64,000 nucleotides of DNA, from positions 1 to 64,000 of the forward strand of contig CAYXZW010000008.1 in assembly GCA_964469905.1 (NCBI GenBank), given 5' to 3'. The DNA is from MVRV01 sp964469905. GTDB lineage: Bacteria; Desulfobacterota; Syntrophia; Syntrophales; Smithellaceae. Below are positions 37,744 to 47,011 of this stretch, one piece after another; position 1 is the first letter of the stretch; each line of letters begins with the position of its first letter. The notes under the pieces are model-generated. The model had not been told where the DNA came from. It did no database searches and saw only the letters and a list, made by a program, of their open reading frames with translations. The translations under genes were made by a program, and so were the position numbers.

Positions 37744-39969
37744 ATGAACATTTTGGACATGAAAACCGTACTGTTTAGTTTCGTTATCAGCAATGCCATC
37801 TGTGCTGTCGTCATGAGTTCACTGTGGCTTCAGTATCGCCGGCGCATCACTGCAACCGGTTTCTGGTTGGCTGGCCTTATTGTGGCGTTTTTATCCATGC
37901 TGCTGCTTGCCCTGCGCGGTACGATACCGGATTTTCTCTCCATAGTGATCGCCAACGGCCTGATTATTACGGGATTCATCCTCATAGGAACCGGAGTTGA
38001 GCGCTATGCCGGGCAAACACTCTCACAGCGCCATAATTATATTCTCCTGGCGGTTTTCATTTTCGCTCAAGGCTATTTCACTTATTCCCAACCCAGCCTG
38101 CTTGCCCGTAAAATTAACGTATCACTGGTAATACTGATTATTTGTTCCCAGTACGCTTGGTTTATCATGCGAAGAGTGGATGCGGAAATGCGTCGCACCA
38201 CAATGATTGCGGGCTTAGTATTCACGACCTACAGTCTGGTCAGTGTTGTCCGCATTTATTTGGATTTGTCAGGGCCGCCGGAAAGCGGACTTTTACAATC
38301 GAACTGGTATGACACCCTGGTTATGATAATTTATCAAATGCTGATTATCACAGTATCTTTCGCCATTATTCTGATGGTCAATCATCAACTTTTCGTTGAA
38401 CTGGAACAAGACCTTGCCGAACGTAAAAGTGTGGAGGAAGCGCTGAGGGTAGCTGAGGAAACCTACAGAAATATCTTTCTTAATTCTCAAATAGGTCTGT
38501 TCAGGACAGACAGGCAAACAGGCCTGCTGCTTGATGCGAATGACACCGTTGCCCGCTTTATCGGTTATCCGGACAGGGCTTCGCTATTGGCCGAGCACGT
38601 CAGAATGGTGGAGCGGTATGTCGATTCCCACGACCGGGAAAAGATGCTCGCTCTCGTGCAGGCTCATGGTGCAATACATAACTTCGAAACCCGGTTTCGA
38701 AAAAATGATGGTTCGATAATCTGGATACGCGCTTCCGCCAGACTTATCCAGGATAAGGATTGGATGGAAGGCGTTGCGGAAGACATCACCGAGCGCAAAC
38801 AGACTGAAGAGGCTCTACGAGTTAGCGAGGAAAAGCACCGCATTTTACTCGAGGAATCTTCCGACCCGATCTTCTCCTTCACTCCGGAAGGGCGGTACAC
38901 CTTTGTTAACAAAGCTTTTACCGCCGGAGTAGGCAAGTCGGTCGCCGATATTATCGGAAAGACAATCTGGGATGTTTTCCCCAAAGAAGAGGCCGAAAAG
39001 CGCTTCGCCTCCTTGAGTCAGGTATTCCAGACAGGAGAGCAAAAAGTTATTGATGTCCGTGTTCCGCGAACCGGCGGTGACTTCTTTTATATTACGACCA
39101 TCACACCCATCAAGGACACTTCAGGCAAAGTAATTACTGCTATCTGTTCGTCCAAGGACATAACCGCGCGCAGGCTGCTGGAAGAAGAATTGCTTAAAGC
39201 CCGTAAACTGGAATCCGTGGGTACTCTGGCCGGAGGGATCGCCCATGATTTCAATAATCTTCTGGCGGCCATTCAAGGTTATATTGAAATGGCTAAAGAT
39301 AATCTCCCCTCCGGAAGCTGTACTCATGGCTACTTGCTCGACGCTGAGCAATCAGCGCATCAGGCCGCGGAATTGACCAAACTAATGATTACCTTCTCCA
39401 AAGGAGGCGAACCGGTGAAGTCGCCCCGTGATATCGGAAACCTGATCAAAGACACCGTCTCGCGGGCTATTATCAATCTATCGGTGGAAAAGAAAGTCAC
39501 CATTCCAAATAATCTCTGGCCTGCGGAAGTCGATGAAGGTCAGATTTGTCAGACAATAAGAAACATAATAAACAATGCCGCAGAAGCAATGCCTAAAGGC
39601 GGTTTAATTGACGTCAGTGCCGAGAATGTAACAGTCTCCGGCCCAAACCAACTCCCGGTACCCGATGGTCCGTATGTGCGGATAGCTATCATTGACAGGG
39701 GAGAAGGTATTGCGGCGGACGATTTGCCCCTCATCTTCGATCCCTATTTTTCCACAAAGCAAAGGGGAACACAAAAAGGCATGGGTTTGGGTCTATCAGT
39801 TTGTCACTCTATTGTCAGCAAACATGGCGGTTGTATCATCGTAGAATCATCGCTGGGCCAAGGAAGCTCCTTTTATATCTATCTTCCTGCGCTCATCAGG
39901 AAGAAACAGGACGAAAAACTACCCCAACCGGCAAGTACACCGGTTGTGCCGGAAAATATCGGTAATTGA
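37744..39969 (+). CDS. Seven-TM sensor histidine kinase without receiver
   Basis: A 741-residue membrane kinase. Seven hydrophobic segments fill residues about 8-220 (for example FWLAGLIVAFLSMLLLALRG and DTLVMIIYQMLIITVSFAI), followed by PAS (IFLNSQIGLFRTDRQTG), a second PAS, HisKA with H501 (GGIAHDFNN) and HATPase (GMGLGLSVCHS). Unlike most neighbours it has no receiver, so it must phosphorylate a separate one. Its first PAS is very close to a PAS in the gene at 31831. AGGTGG precedes the ATG. The integral-membrane sensor is not one I can name. Confidence 0.9.
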   Translation: MNILDMKTVLFSFVISNAICAVVMSSLWLQYRRRITATGFWLAGLIVAFLSMLLLALRGTIPDFLSIVIANGLIITGFILIGTGVERYAGQTLSQRHNYILLAVFIFAQGYFTYSQPSLLARKINVSLVILIICSQYAWFIMRRVDAEMRRTTMIAGLVFTTYSLVSVVRIYLDLSGPPESGLLQSNWYDTLVMIIYQMLIITVSFAIILMVNHQLFVELEQDLAERKSVEEALRVAEETYRNIFLNSQIGLFRTDRQTGLLLDANDTVARFIGYPDRASLLAEHVRMVERYVDSHDREKMLALVQAHGAIHNFETRFRKNDGSIIWIRASARLIQDKDWMEGVAEDITERKQTEEALRVSEEKHRILLEESSDPIFSFTPEGRYTFVNKAFTAGVGKSVADIIGKTIWDVFPKEEAEKRFASLSQVFQTGEQKVIDVRVPRTGGDFFYITTITPIKDTSGKVITAICSSKDITARRLLEEELLKARKLESVGTLAGGIAHDFNNLLAAIQGYIEMAKDNLPSGSCTHGYLLDAEQSAHQAAELTKLMITFSKGGEPVKSPRDIGNLIKDTVSRAIINLSVEKKVTIPNNLWPAEVDEGQICQTIRNIINNAAEAMPKGGLIDVSAENVTVSGPNQLPVPDGPYVRIAIIDRGEGIAADDLPLIFDPYFSTKQRGTQKGMGLGLSVCHSIVSKHGGCIIVESSLGQGSSFYIYLPALIRKKQDEKLPQPASTPVVPENIGN

Positions 39970-39990
39970 TTATTTATATAGAGGCATTTA

Positions 39991-42900
39991 ATGCGTATTT
40001 CCCCCCCCTGGTCCATCAGGACGCAGTTATTATTGTTAGTCATGATCTCTGTTTTGCCAGCAATGGGCATCATTATCTACTCTGGCATCGAGCGCCGAGA
40101 TCTCGCGATAAAAGAGACGAAAGAATCGTCCTTGCGCTTTATAAGCACGATAGCCGAGCGTCAGCACGTTATTGAAGAAAGCACCCACCAGCTTTTGATG
40201 GTGTTGGCAAAGATTCCGGCCTTACAAAACCTGGACATTAAGGCCTGTAATGCGCTATTTCGACAGTTGCTCCCACAGAATCCGCTATACGGGAACATTT
40301 TTTTTGTCGACAAAAATGGCTGGGTTGTCGCCTCGGCCGTTCCCACCAAACCCCACAATATAGCTAAGCGAAAATATTTTCGAGATATCATAACCAAGAA
40401 GTATGAATTTTCTACCGGAGAATATGTTGTTGGCGTCAGTGTTGGGAAACCTGTATTTCACTATGCTGTTCCTGTATCTGACAAAAGACGATCTCTGAAA
40501 GGGATTGTTGTCGTTGCCTTGAATCTGAAAAACTATGACAAGGTTATCGCTGAGGCCAACCTGCCGGAAAAATCTAATCTTGCTTTGACGGATCATCAGG
40601 GGATACGCCTCTATCGTTACCCGGACAACGATAAGTTTGCAGGACAACACGACTTACCGGTAATGATCAAGCACATGGCAGGTTCGTCCAATGAAGGCAT
40701 TTTTCTGGAAGCCGGAGTGGATGGCACAAGGCGCTTCTATGCTTATAAGAAATTCCGGTTATCAAAAGACTTGCCCCCATATCTCTACATGCGACTGGGT
40801 ATAACGGAAGAGAAAGCTCTGGAAGGCGCCAGATATGTCCTGTGGAGAGACCTGTCCATTCTTGTTTTTATCTTCATTCTTGCCCTTGCTTGCGCCTGGT
40901 TTCTGGGAGGTTTTCTGATTGCCAATTCCTTAAACAAGCTTATCACTGTAACAAATCTGTTTAAAAGGGGAGAGCGCAACATAACAACAGGCCTGCCCCA
41001 TAATGAAAACGAACTGGGGCAACTGGCTGAAGCTTTTGACCAGATGATTGCAGAGCTCAATAAGCATGATTCCGAACAAAAGAAACTCGAGGAGGTGTTG
41101 CAGGAGAGTGAGGAAAAGTACCGCATGATGGTGGAAAACGCCCGGGAAGGCATCATGATTGCCCAAGATAGGAGGCTGATTTTCGTCAACCGCGCTACTG
41201 AAGGCATTATGGGTTACTCAAAAGAGATATTAACATCGCAACCCTTCGCTGATTTCATCCATCCGGATGACCGGAATTTGGTAGTCACGCGCCATTTGGA
41301 CAGACTTAACGGCAGGGAAATTCCCCCTGTTTATTCTTTCCGGATAGTTTGTTCGAACAAAATGATAAAGCAAGTTGAATTAAATGCGGCTGTGATAAAC
41401 TGGAAAGGCAGGCCAGCTACTGTTAGTTTTATCAGTGACATAACTGATCGAAAACAGGTGGAAGAAATATTGCAAGCGAATGAAGTTAAATTTAATCAAA
41501 TTTTTAAATTAAGTCCGGTTGCTCAAACACTTTCAACTCTTCAAGAGGGTATTTTTCTGGATGTTAATGAAGAATTTCTGCGAACAACCGAAAGAACCAG
41601 CGAAGAGGTAATTGGCCATACGGCAAGTGAAATAGGGATTTGGGAAAATGCGGAACAGCGTAATCATATTTTATCAGTCGTCAGAGAGAAGGGTTTGGTA
41701 AGCAATATTGAACTGGAAACCCAATCCAAATCCGGCAAAGTTAGTCATGTGTTATGGTCGGCTGGAAAGATCAAGATCAATGGTCAGGAATGCCTGCTTG
41801 CTTCAGCCATAGACATCACCGAGCTCAGGCGGACAAAAGAAGAGCTACAAAAATCAGAACGCCGCCTGAATGACATCATAAATTTTCTTCCCGACGCCAC
41901 ATTGGCTATTGATAGTGAGAAGAAGATCATCATCTGGAATAAAGCCATTGAGAAAATGACCGGCATTAAAGCAGCAGACATGATAGGCAAGGGCAATTAT
42001 GAGTACTCGATTCCCTTCTATGGACAAAGAAGACGCCAGCTTATGAACCTTATATGGGAGAACGATCAGAATCTTATCGAAAAATACTCTCACGTAAATC
42101 GCGACGGAGAATCACTGATTTCCGAGGCATTTTGTAACGCCCTCTATGACGGCCGGGGAGCCCATGTCTATGCCAAAGCATCTCCGCTTCACGATCAAGG
42201 TGGTAATATAATTGGTGCCATAGAGTCTATCCGCGACATTACCGAGGATAAGCGGGCAGAAGAGGCTATTCAAACTGAGAAAAGCAATCTGGGCGCAATC
42301 TTTGCCTCCTCGCCCGTGGGTATGCTGGTCATAGATGAAAACACGAACATCGTCATGGCTAATGCGACTTCCGAAATTATCGCCACGGGACACCATCAGG
42401 ACATTCTGAACCGGCAACCAGGCGATGCGATGGGATGTGTCCACAGCTCCAAGGATCCGCGCGGTTGCGGGTTTTCACCCGATTGTCGCCTTTGCCCCTT
42501 GCGCAATGCTATTAAATCAGTCATCAGCAGTAGCTCCTCACTTCGCAATAAGGAAATGGCTATCGAATTGGTCCGCAATGGTAATCTGAATACTGTCTGG
42601 CTGGCCGTCGGCGCCGAACCTCTGATCATCAACAATCGGCGGCATGTTGTTATTGCCTTGAATGATATAACCGAACTGAAATTGATGGAAAAGAAGTTCT
42701 TTGAAGCCCAGAAGATGGAATCTTTGGGTGTGCTGTCAGGGGGGATAGCACATGACTTTAACAACATCCTGGCTTCGCTGCTCGGTTATACGGAAATGGC
42801 CGCTGAAGAAAAAGACGAATCTGTTCGAAAGCATTGCCTAGAACAGGTACTTTTGGCCTGCGAACGGGCTCGCGACCTTGTCCAGCAGATACTTGCTTTC

Positions 42901-43836
42901 AGTCGCCATACCGAGAGCGAAAGAAAACCTTTTGATATGCGATTACTCATTAAGGAATCTTTGAATCTCATAAGCTCCACCATACCAGCAACAATCGAGA
43001 TTCGACAAAAGATCACAAATAAAATTTGCCCAATCAATGCTGATCCAACGCAGATGCATCAAGTACTGATGAATCTTTGCACCAATGCTGTCCATGCAAT
43101 GGGAGAAAAGGGCGGCACGCTGGACATTAGTTTATCGTGTGAAGAAAACATGACCAGTCTGCCGGATTTAAAGACTGGTTGCTACGTCAAACTAATAGTG
43201 TCCGATAATGGATTGGGCATTGATCCGGCCATCAGAGATCGTATTTTTGAGCCCTTCTTTACCACAAAGAAGGTTGGCGAGGGTACTGGACTCGGATTAT
43301 CCGTTGTCTATGGTATTATCAATAATCATCAGGGAACGATTACCGTATCCAGCGAACCGAACAAAGGAACAACTTTTATTGTATATATTCCTTTTGCCGA
43401 TGAAACGAAGCACGAAAAAGAAAAACAAACATTATCGACCCTTGCCAAGAGAAAGGGCAGTGAATGTATTCTTTTTGTGGACGATGATAAGTCCCTGGCA
43501 AAATTGGGACCGAAAATGCTTTCCTCTCTGGGTTATGAAGTGAAGGCCTTTACTGACAGCAGGGAGGCATTGAAAACATTTTGCGCCAGTCCGGAGAGTT
43601 TTGACCTGGTCATCACGGATATGACGATGCCACACCTGACGGGCAAAGATCTGGCCCAGGAAATAATGAAATCCCGGCTGGACATGCCCATAATTCTTTG
43701 CACTGGATATAGCGAGTACATGAATGAAGAAAAGGCCCTGCAAATGGGGATCAAGAAACTTTTCAGGAAGCCTTTCACTAAAAATGATCTGGCCAAAGTC
43801 GTCAGAGAAATACTAGACAAATCAGGAAGAAAATGA
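39991..43836 (+). CDS. Membrane hybrid kinase, double-Cache-like sensor, HAMP, four PAS
   Basis: A 1281-residue kinase. TM1 (about 10-30), a periplasmic double-Cache-type sensor (about 35-280), TM2 (DLSILVFIFILALACAWFLG), HAMP, PAS 1-4, HisKA with H921 (GGIAHDFNN), HATPase, receiver with D1210 (TDMTMPHLTG). PAS 4 has a Cys cluster (GCGFSPDCRLCPLRN). Codons 4-6 are an eight-C run (40001-40008) directly after the start; one-base slippage there would shift the frame, although an in-frame ATG at about 40042, just before TM1, could restart translation. AGAGG precedes the ATG. Immediately upstream of cheD. Confidence 0.92.
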   Translation: MRISPPWSIRTQLLLLVMISVLPAMGIIIYSGIERRDLAIKETKESSLRFISTIAERQHVIEESTHQLLMVLAKIPALQNLDIKACNALFRQLLPQNPLYGNIFFVDKNGWVVASAVPTKPHNIAKRKYFRDIITKKYEFSTGEYVVGVSVGKPVFHYAVPVSDKRRSLKGIVVVALNLKNYDKVIAEANLPEKSNLALTDHQGIRLYRYPDNDKFAGQHDLPVMIKHMAGSSNEGIFLEAGVDGTRRFYAYKKFRLSKDLPPYLYMRLGITEEKALEGARYVLWRDLSILVFIFILALACAWFLGGFLIANSLNKLITVTNLFKRGERNITTGLPHNENELGQLAEAFDQMIAELNKHDSEQKKLEEVLQESEEKYRMMVENAREGIMIAQDRRLIFVNRATEGIMGYSKEILTSQPFADFIHPDDRNLVVTRHLDRLNGREIPPVYSFRIVCSNKMIKQVELNAAVINWKGRPATVSFISDITDRKQVEEILQANEVKFNQIFKLSPVAQTLSTLQEGIFLDVNEEFLRTTERTSEEVIGHTASEIGIWENAEQRNHILSVVREKGLVSNIELETQSKSGKVSHVLWSAGKIKINGQECLLASAIDITELRRTKEELQKSERRLNDIINFLPDATLAIDSEKKIIIWNKAIEKMTGIKAADMIGKGNYEYSIPFYGQRRRQLMNLIWENDQNLIEKYSHVNRDGESLISEAFCNALYDGRGAHVYAKASPLHDQGGNIIGAIESIRDITEDKRAEEAIQTEKSNLGAIFASSPVGMLVIDENTNIVMANATSEIIATGHHQDILNRQPGDAMGCVHSSKDPRGCGFSPDCRLCPLRNAIKSVISSSSSLRNKEMAIELVRNGNLNTVWLAVGAEPLIINNRRHVVIALNDITELKLMEKKFFEAQKMESLGVLSGGIAHDFNNILASLLGYTEMAAEEKDESVRKHCLEQVLLACERARDLVQQILAFSRHTESERKPFDMRLLIKESLNLISSTIPATIEIRQKITNKICPINADPTQMHQVLMNLCTNAVHAMGEKGGTLDISLSCEENMTSLPDLKTGCYVKLIVSDNGLGIDPAIRDRIFEPFFTTKKVGEGTGLGLSVVYGIINNHQGTITVSSEPNKGTTFIVYIPFADETKHEKEKQTLSTLAKRKGSECILFVDDDKSLAKLGPKMLSSLGYEVKAFTDSREALKTFCASPESFDLVITDMTMPHLTGKDLAQEIMKSRLDMPIILCTGYSEYMNEEKALQMGIKKLFRKPFTKNDLAKVVREILDKSGRK
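40001..40008 (+). repeat. C8 homopolymer in the start region of the Cache-type kinase
   Basis: Eight consecutive C from codon 4 of the gene at 39991, encoding Ser-Pro-Pro. Mononucleotide tracts this near a start are candidate slippage sites. Length as assembled keeps the frame open. Confidence 0.7.
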
Positions 43837-43860
43837 AATGCTCATCCCACAGGAATTGAG

Positions 43861-44454
43861 ATGAGAAAAGAAGATATTAATGGATCAATGCGGGTAACAA
43901 TAAGTCCCGGTGAATATTATTCTACTGCCGGCGTAGCGGTAATTTCGACCTTGCTCGGCTCCTGTGTCGCCGCCTGCCTGTATGATCCGCAAAACAAGCT
44001 GATCGGTATGAACCATTTCATGCTCAGCAATCCGCGTTACCCCCATGATATACCCATACTTGCTTCCGAAGCCGGACGTTACGGCAGTTACGCCATGGAC
44101 CTTCTCATCAACGACATGATGGCCAAGGGAAGCAATCGTCGGTTGCTGCGGGCAAAGATATTCGGCGGAGCAACGATAATCAATAAGGATAGTGGTGGTA
44201 ATTTTTACTGCGTGGGGGAAATCAACTGTAAATTCATCCGTGAATATCTGCGTATCGAGAAGATTCCCATTGATGCAGAGGATCTGGGTGGTAATTATGG
44301 CCGGGTTATTCATTTTTCCAATGGTGATTTTGCCATTTACAGAAGGAAAATCGGCCATTCCAGAAGCGAGCGTCTGGTAAGCCGTGATCGCCACTGCTGG
44401 CAACGGGCGATTGAAAAACAGGAAAAAGCCCCGCCGCAAGCAGATATCTGGTAG
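43861..44454 (+). CDS. cheD: Receptor glutamine deamidase CheD
   Basis: A 197-residue CheD domain: PGEYYST, catalytic C35 in TLLGSCVAACLYD, H52 in MNHFML (17 residues later, as in the family), and AKIFGGATI. It deamidates receptor glutamines and in some systems binds CheC; no CheC is present here, so the DxxxQ protein at 35816 is an alternative partner to consider. The last 40 residues are a basic tail beyond the domain. Last gene of the + strand signalling run and convergent with the J-domain/MinD gene. Confidence 0.93.
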   Translation: MRKEDINGSMRVTISPGEYYSTAGVAVISTLLGSCVAACLYDPQNKLIGMNHFMLSNPRYPHDIPILASEAGRYGSYAMDLLINDMMAKGSNRRLLRAKIFGGATIINKDSGGNFYCVGEINCKFIREYLRIEKIPIDAEDLGGNYGRVIHFSNGDFAIYRRKIGHSRSERLVSRDRHCWQRAIEKQEKAPPQADIW

Positions 44455-44488
44455 CGGCAACGTGCTGTAGTTCGGCAGTATTTTATAC

Positions 44489-45697
44489 TTAAGCCTTAGC
44501 CATCATTTTCTTAAAAATTGAACGAAGTTCTTTTGCCATCTTGCCGTTTGGATATTTAGCTACAACAGGAACAAGATCAATCGCACTGCGCCCAATAACC
44601 GGATCATGCGTAATGTGACCAAGATAGGATACTTCTTTGGAAAGCCACTTTTTGGAAACACCCTGAATCCTTTTGACAACATTTTGTGTTTCCAAGTCAT
44701 TTTTCAGGTCAGAGGGAACATTGTTGATAACAAGAAGTGGATCAAAGTTTGATAACACCTTTTGGATCAATGGAAGATTAACATGCTGCTGCTCATTAAC
44801 TCGCTCCAGGAACTCTTCAATTGTTCTTACCTGCATCTCACCAGGTGTAATGAAGGCCTTAGCAATAAATGTCTTCAATCCATTATCTAATGTGTCATGA
44901 AATTTTGACTCAGGGCCAAAGAGTCTGATCATTTGCCTGAATAAAACTGCTTTCATAAAATGATATGCTTCAATATAAGCCGCAGACTCATGAGTTGCCA
45001 TAACAATCCCGTAATCCGCAGCAAGAAAAAAATCGATAGTATTATACGTTATGTCTCCACCAAGATCGACCACAACAAAATCGGCATCGATCTCCCGAAC
45101 AGCCTTAATCAGTTTGAGCTTGCGCAAAAAATCGATGTTGGTAACACCGAACTCTGAGCTGTCGCCGCCGACAATATATGGCCCGTATTTGCTTTTTATC
45201 ATTACCTCCTGCAGCGTATTTGCGCGTTTATTGATAAAATCGTTAATCGTCTTTTTAAGGATAGTCCTGTTACCGAGATAGAGATGTATGTTTGCCCCTC
45301 CAAGATCAAGATCAACAATAACTGTCTTGTAACCCATTGAGGATAGGAGGATGCCGTAATTTACGGCAAACATGCTTTTGCCTATTCCACCTTTGGCTCC
45401 CCCAACTGATATAATCTTTTTTTTGATAAAGTTTGCAGGCGCGCTTTGTTCTAAGTATGTTATTATTGTTTCATGTGCTTCACGTATAGTGTTGAACTTC
45501 TGTTGCATCGTTTCATTGAGTCCCTCCGGATGTACATCCGGATGATAGAGCTTCGCTTTATCGCGGTAGGCCTTTCTCACCATATCAAATGATAAATTTT
45601 TTATAAATTGATCACTTTTTATCTTTTCTGGTGCAAAAAGATGCGCACAAACTGCCCGAATCTCTTCATGGTCGAATGATTTTTCTCTGTCAATCAT
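44489..45697 (-). CDS. J-domain fused to MinD/FlhG-like ATPase
   Basis: A 402-residue protein. Residues about 30-85 form a J-domain-like helix pair with the HPD tripeptide (YRDKAKLYHPDVHPEG, then FNTIREAHETI). From about residue 95 follows a ParA/MinD-type ATPase with deviant Walker A KGGIGKS, switch VDLDLGGAN, and VVDLGGDITYN. Proteins of this ATPase family place or count surface structures or sort complexes; a J-domain would recruit DnaK to client proteins. The fusion is unusual. It is convergent with cheD and may belong to the signalling cluster or to the accessory region. AGGAG lies about 12 bases before the ATG. Confidence 0.85.
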   Translation of the reverse strand: MIDREKSFDHEEIRAVCAHLFAPEKIKSDQFIKNLSFDMVRKAYRDKAKLYHPDVHPEGLNETMQQKFNTIREAHETIITYLEQSAPANFIKKKIISVGGAKGGIGKSMFAVNYGILLSSMGYKTVIVDLDLGGANIHLYLGNRTILKKTINDFINKRANTLQEVMIKSKYGPYIVGGDSSEFGVTNIDFLRKLKLIKAVREIDADFVVVDLGGDITYNTIDFFLAADYGIVMATHESAAYIEAYHFMKAVLFRQMIRLFGPESKFHDTLDNGLKTFIAKAFITPGEMQVRTIEEFLERVNEQQHVNLPLIQKVLSNFDPLLVINNVPSDLKNDLETQNVVKRIQGVSKKWLSKEVSYLGHITHDPVIGRSAIDLVPVVAKYPNGKMAKELRSIFKKMMAKA

Positions 45698-46036
45698 AAT
45701 GGCGAGAGACTCCTATTCTTCCTCATCGTACCAGAAACGGATGAAACATGTTGCATGAATTATAAAAATCTTCAGAATATATTTCCTTCAACAAACATCA
45801 TGAAATATTATCTATCTATTCACATTAACACAAGTTAAGCTAGAGTTCAGCCATTTTTAAATTCTCAATTTAGGTATGTTCATAGTGCCTGATAATTTTA
45901 TTCAATCAGGATAACAATATTTCATTTCACAATCATCTATATCCGGGCTTTTTAAAATAATTTAGTAGATGTAAGCAGTAATTTGTAATATTATAATTGA
46001 TATTGACAATAAGATTTTCAATGGTAACCCTTTTAC
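45698..46036. other. AT-rich intergenic region
   Basis: About 340 bases of low-GC sequence between two divergent genes. It must contain the promoter of the leftward J-domain/MinD gene; I see no clear consensus, no RNA gene and no repeat shared with the rest of the window. Candidate zone for the left limit of the accessory region. Confidence 0.5.
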
Positions 46037-46363
46037 ATGGAAAACATAGCACCTCTGCCGCAAAGAACATATCAGGAAATAAATGAAAACAGGCGCAGAT
46101 TGCTCAATGAAGCTTATTTTTCTTACCCAGAGTATATTTACTGCGATCCTGACGAGTTTAACTGGCATACCGCTACTGGCCGTATAAATATTTTTGATCT
46201 CTTCTATCTTGGCGATTGCAATTATATTGACCTTATAGGCAGTTCAACAGAAACACACAGAAAACCTGATTTTTTTATGCTGACCCCAAAAGGTGCTGAC
46301 CTCTTGGAAATTCCAAAAAAACTAGATGAGAGATTCCCTCTTGGGCAGGGTAAGCATTATTGA
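46037..46363 (+). CDS. Hypothetical protein
   Basis: A 108-residue frame, acidic and aromatic-rich (YFSYPEYIYCDPDEFNWH, LFYLGDCNYIDLIG). No ribosome site is obvious before the ATG and I do not recognise a family. Codon use is AT-rich like the surrounding accessory DNA. It is the only plus-strand gene candidate in the element and could be a degraded or horizontally acquired gene. Confidence 0.45.
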   Translation: MENIAPLPQRTYQEINENRRRLLNEAYFSYPEYIYCDPDEFNWHTATGRINIFDLFYLGDCNYIDLIGSSTETHRKPDFFMLTPKGADLLEIPKKLDERFPLGQGKHY

Positions 46364-46520
46364 CAATCTTTTACTATCCGTATCACTTAAAATCTGCTCC
46401 TTGGAGGCCGCTGGGCCAGAAGAAACTTCTCATCAAACTCCTATAGCTGAAACCAAATGCGCCGCTATAAACCGCTCTTCAAATTCCTTGCATTTATTTC
46501 TTTTCCATCGATGGAATTAA

Positions 46521-46688
46521 CTAATCTTCATCTTCATCTGCAACTGTCTGCAGCAAAATGACCCGTAACTGACTACTCATACTTCGCGCATTTTCATCAG
46601 CTAACCGCTGTAAATATTGTTTTTCAATTGGATATAATTTGGTGCTAACACGAATTTTTTCATCTTTTTTGGTTTTTTCTTGCGACAT
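46521..46688 (-). CDS. Small ribbon-helix-helix (Arc/MetJ-like) DNA-binding protein
   Basis: A 55-residue protein preceded by a strong GGAGG 7 bases before its ATG. The pattern KIRVSTKLYPIEKQYLQRLA, then RSMSSQLRVILLQTV, is a beta-strand followed by two helices, the ribbon-helix-helix fold used by Arc, CopG and many plasmid or antitoxin repressors. The N-terminus is very basic and the C-terminus acidic (ADEDED). Likely a repressor of the element; an antitoxin role is possible, but no toxin gene lies beside it. Confidence 0.75.
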   Translation of the reverse strand: MSQEKTKKDEKIRVSTKLYPIEKQYLQRLADENARSMSSQLRVILLQTVADEDED

Positions 46689-47011
46689 AGTAATACCTCC
46701 AGTTATGATATATTGCGCATTTAGTAAACTTATTACGACACTGTTTTACACGCAAACTGTGCCACTTCCAAAACTCTGCAGAATCGCACTCTACATTTCT
46801 TATTCGCATAATTCTTAATGATAACAAAAGCATATACAATCGTCCCCGTTTTGGCGGACTCGGGAATATGGGATATGGACGTGTGTGCAATTCATAAAAA
46901 TCCTCCGATATTTCAGCCCGGTCAAGTTGTCTTTTCCTTAACGTAATCCTCTCCGTTATATAAGTATTGCCAGACGTTATTTCATCTGCACATTTTTCTA
47001 AAGTTACAAAT
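46689..47011. other. Intergenic region, nothing identified
   Basis: About 320 bases between the ribbon-helix-helix gene and the winged-helix gene. It should contain the promoter of the former. I see no RNA gene, repeat or convincing reading frame. Confidence 0.45.

Noticed and set aside
46660..46890. 76-residue minus-strand frame
   Set aside because: No ribosome site, unusual composition, and it overlaps the start and ribosome site of the ribbon-helix-helix gene in another frame.
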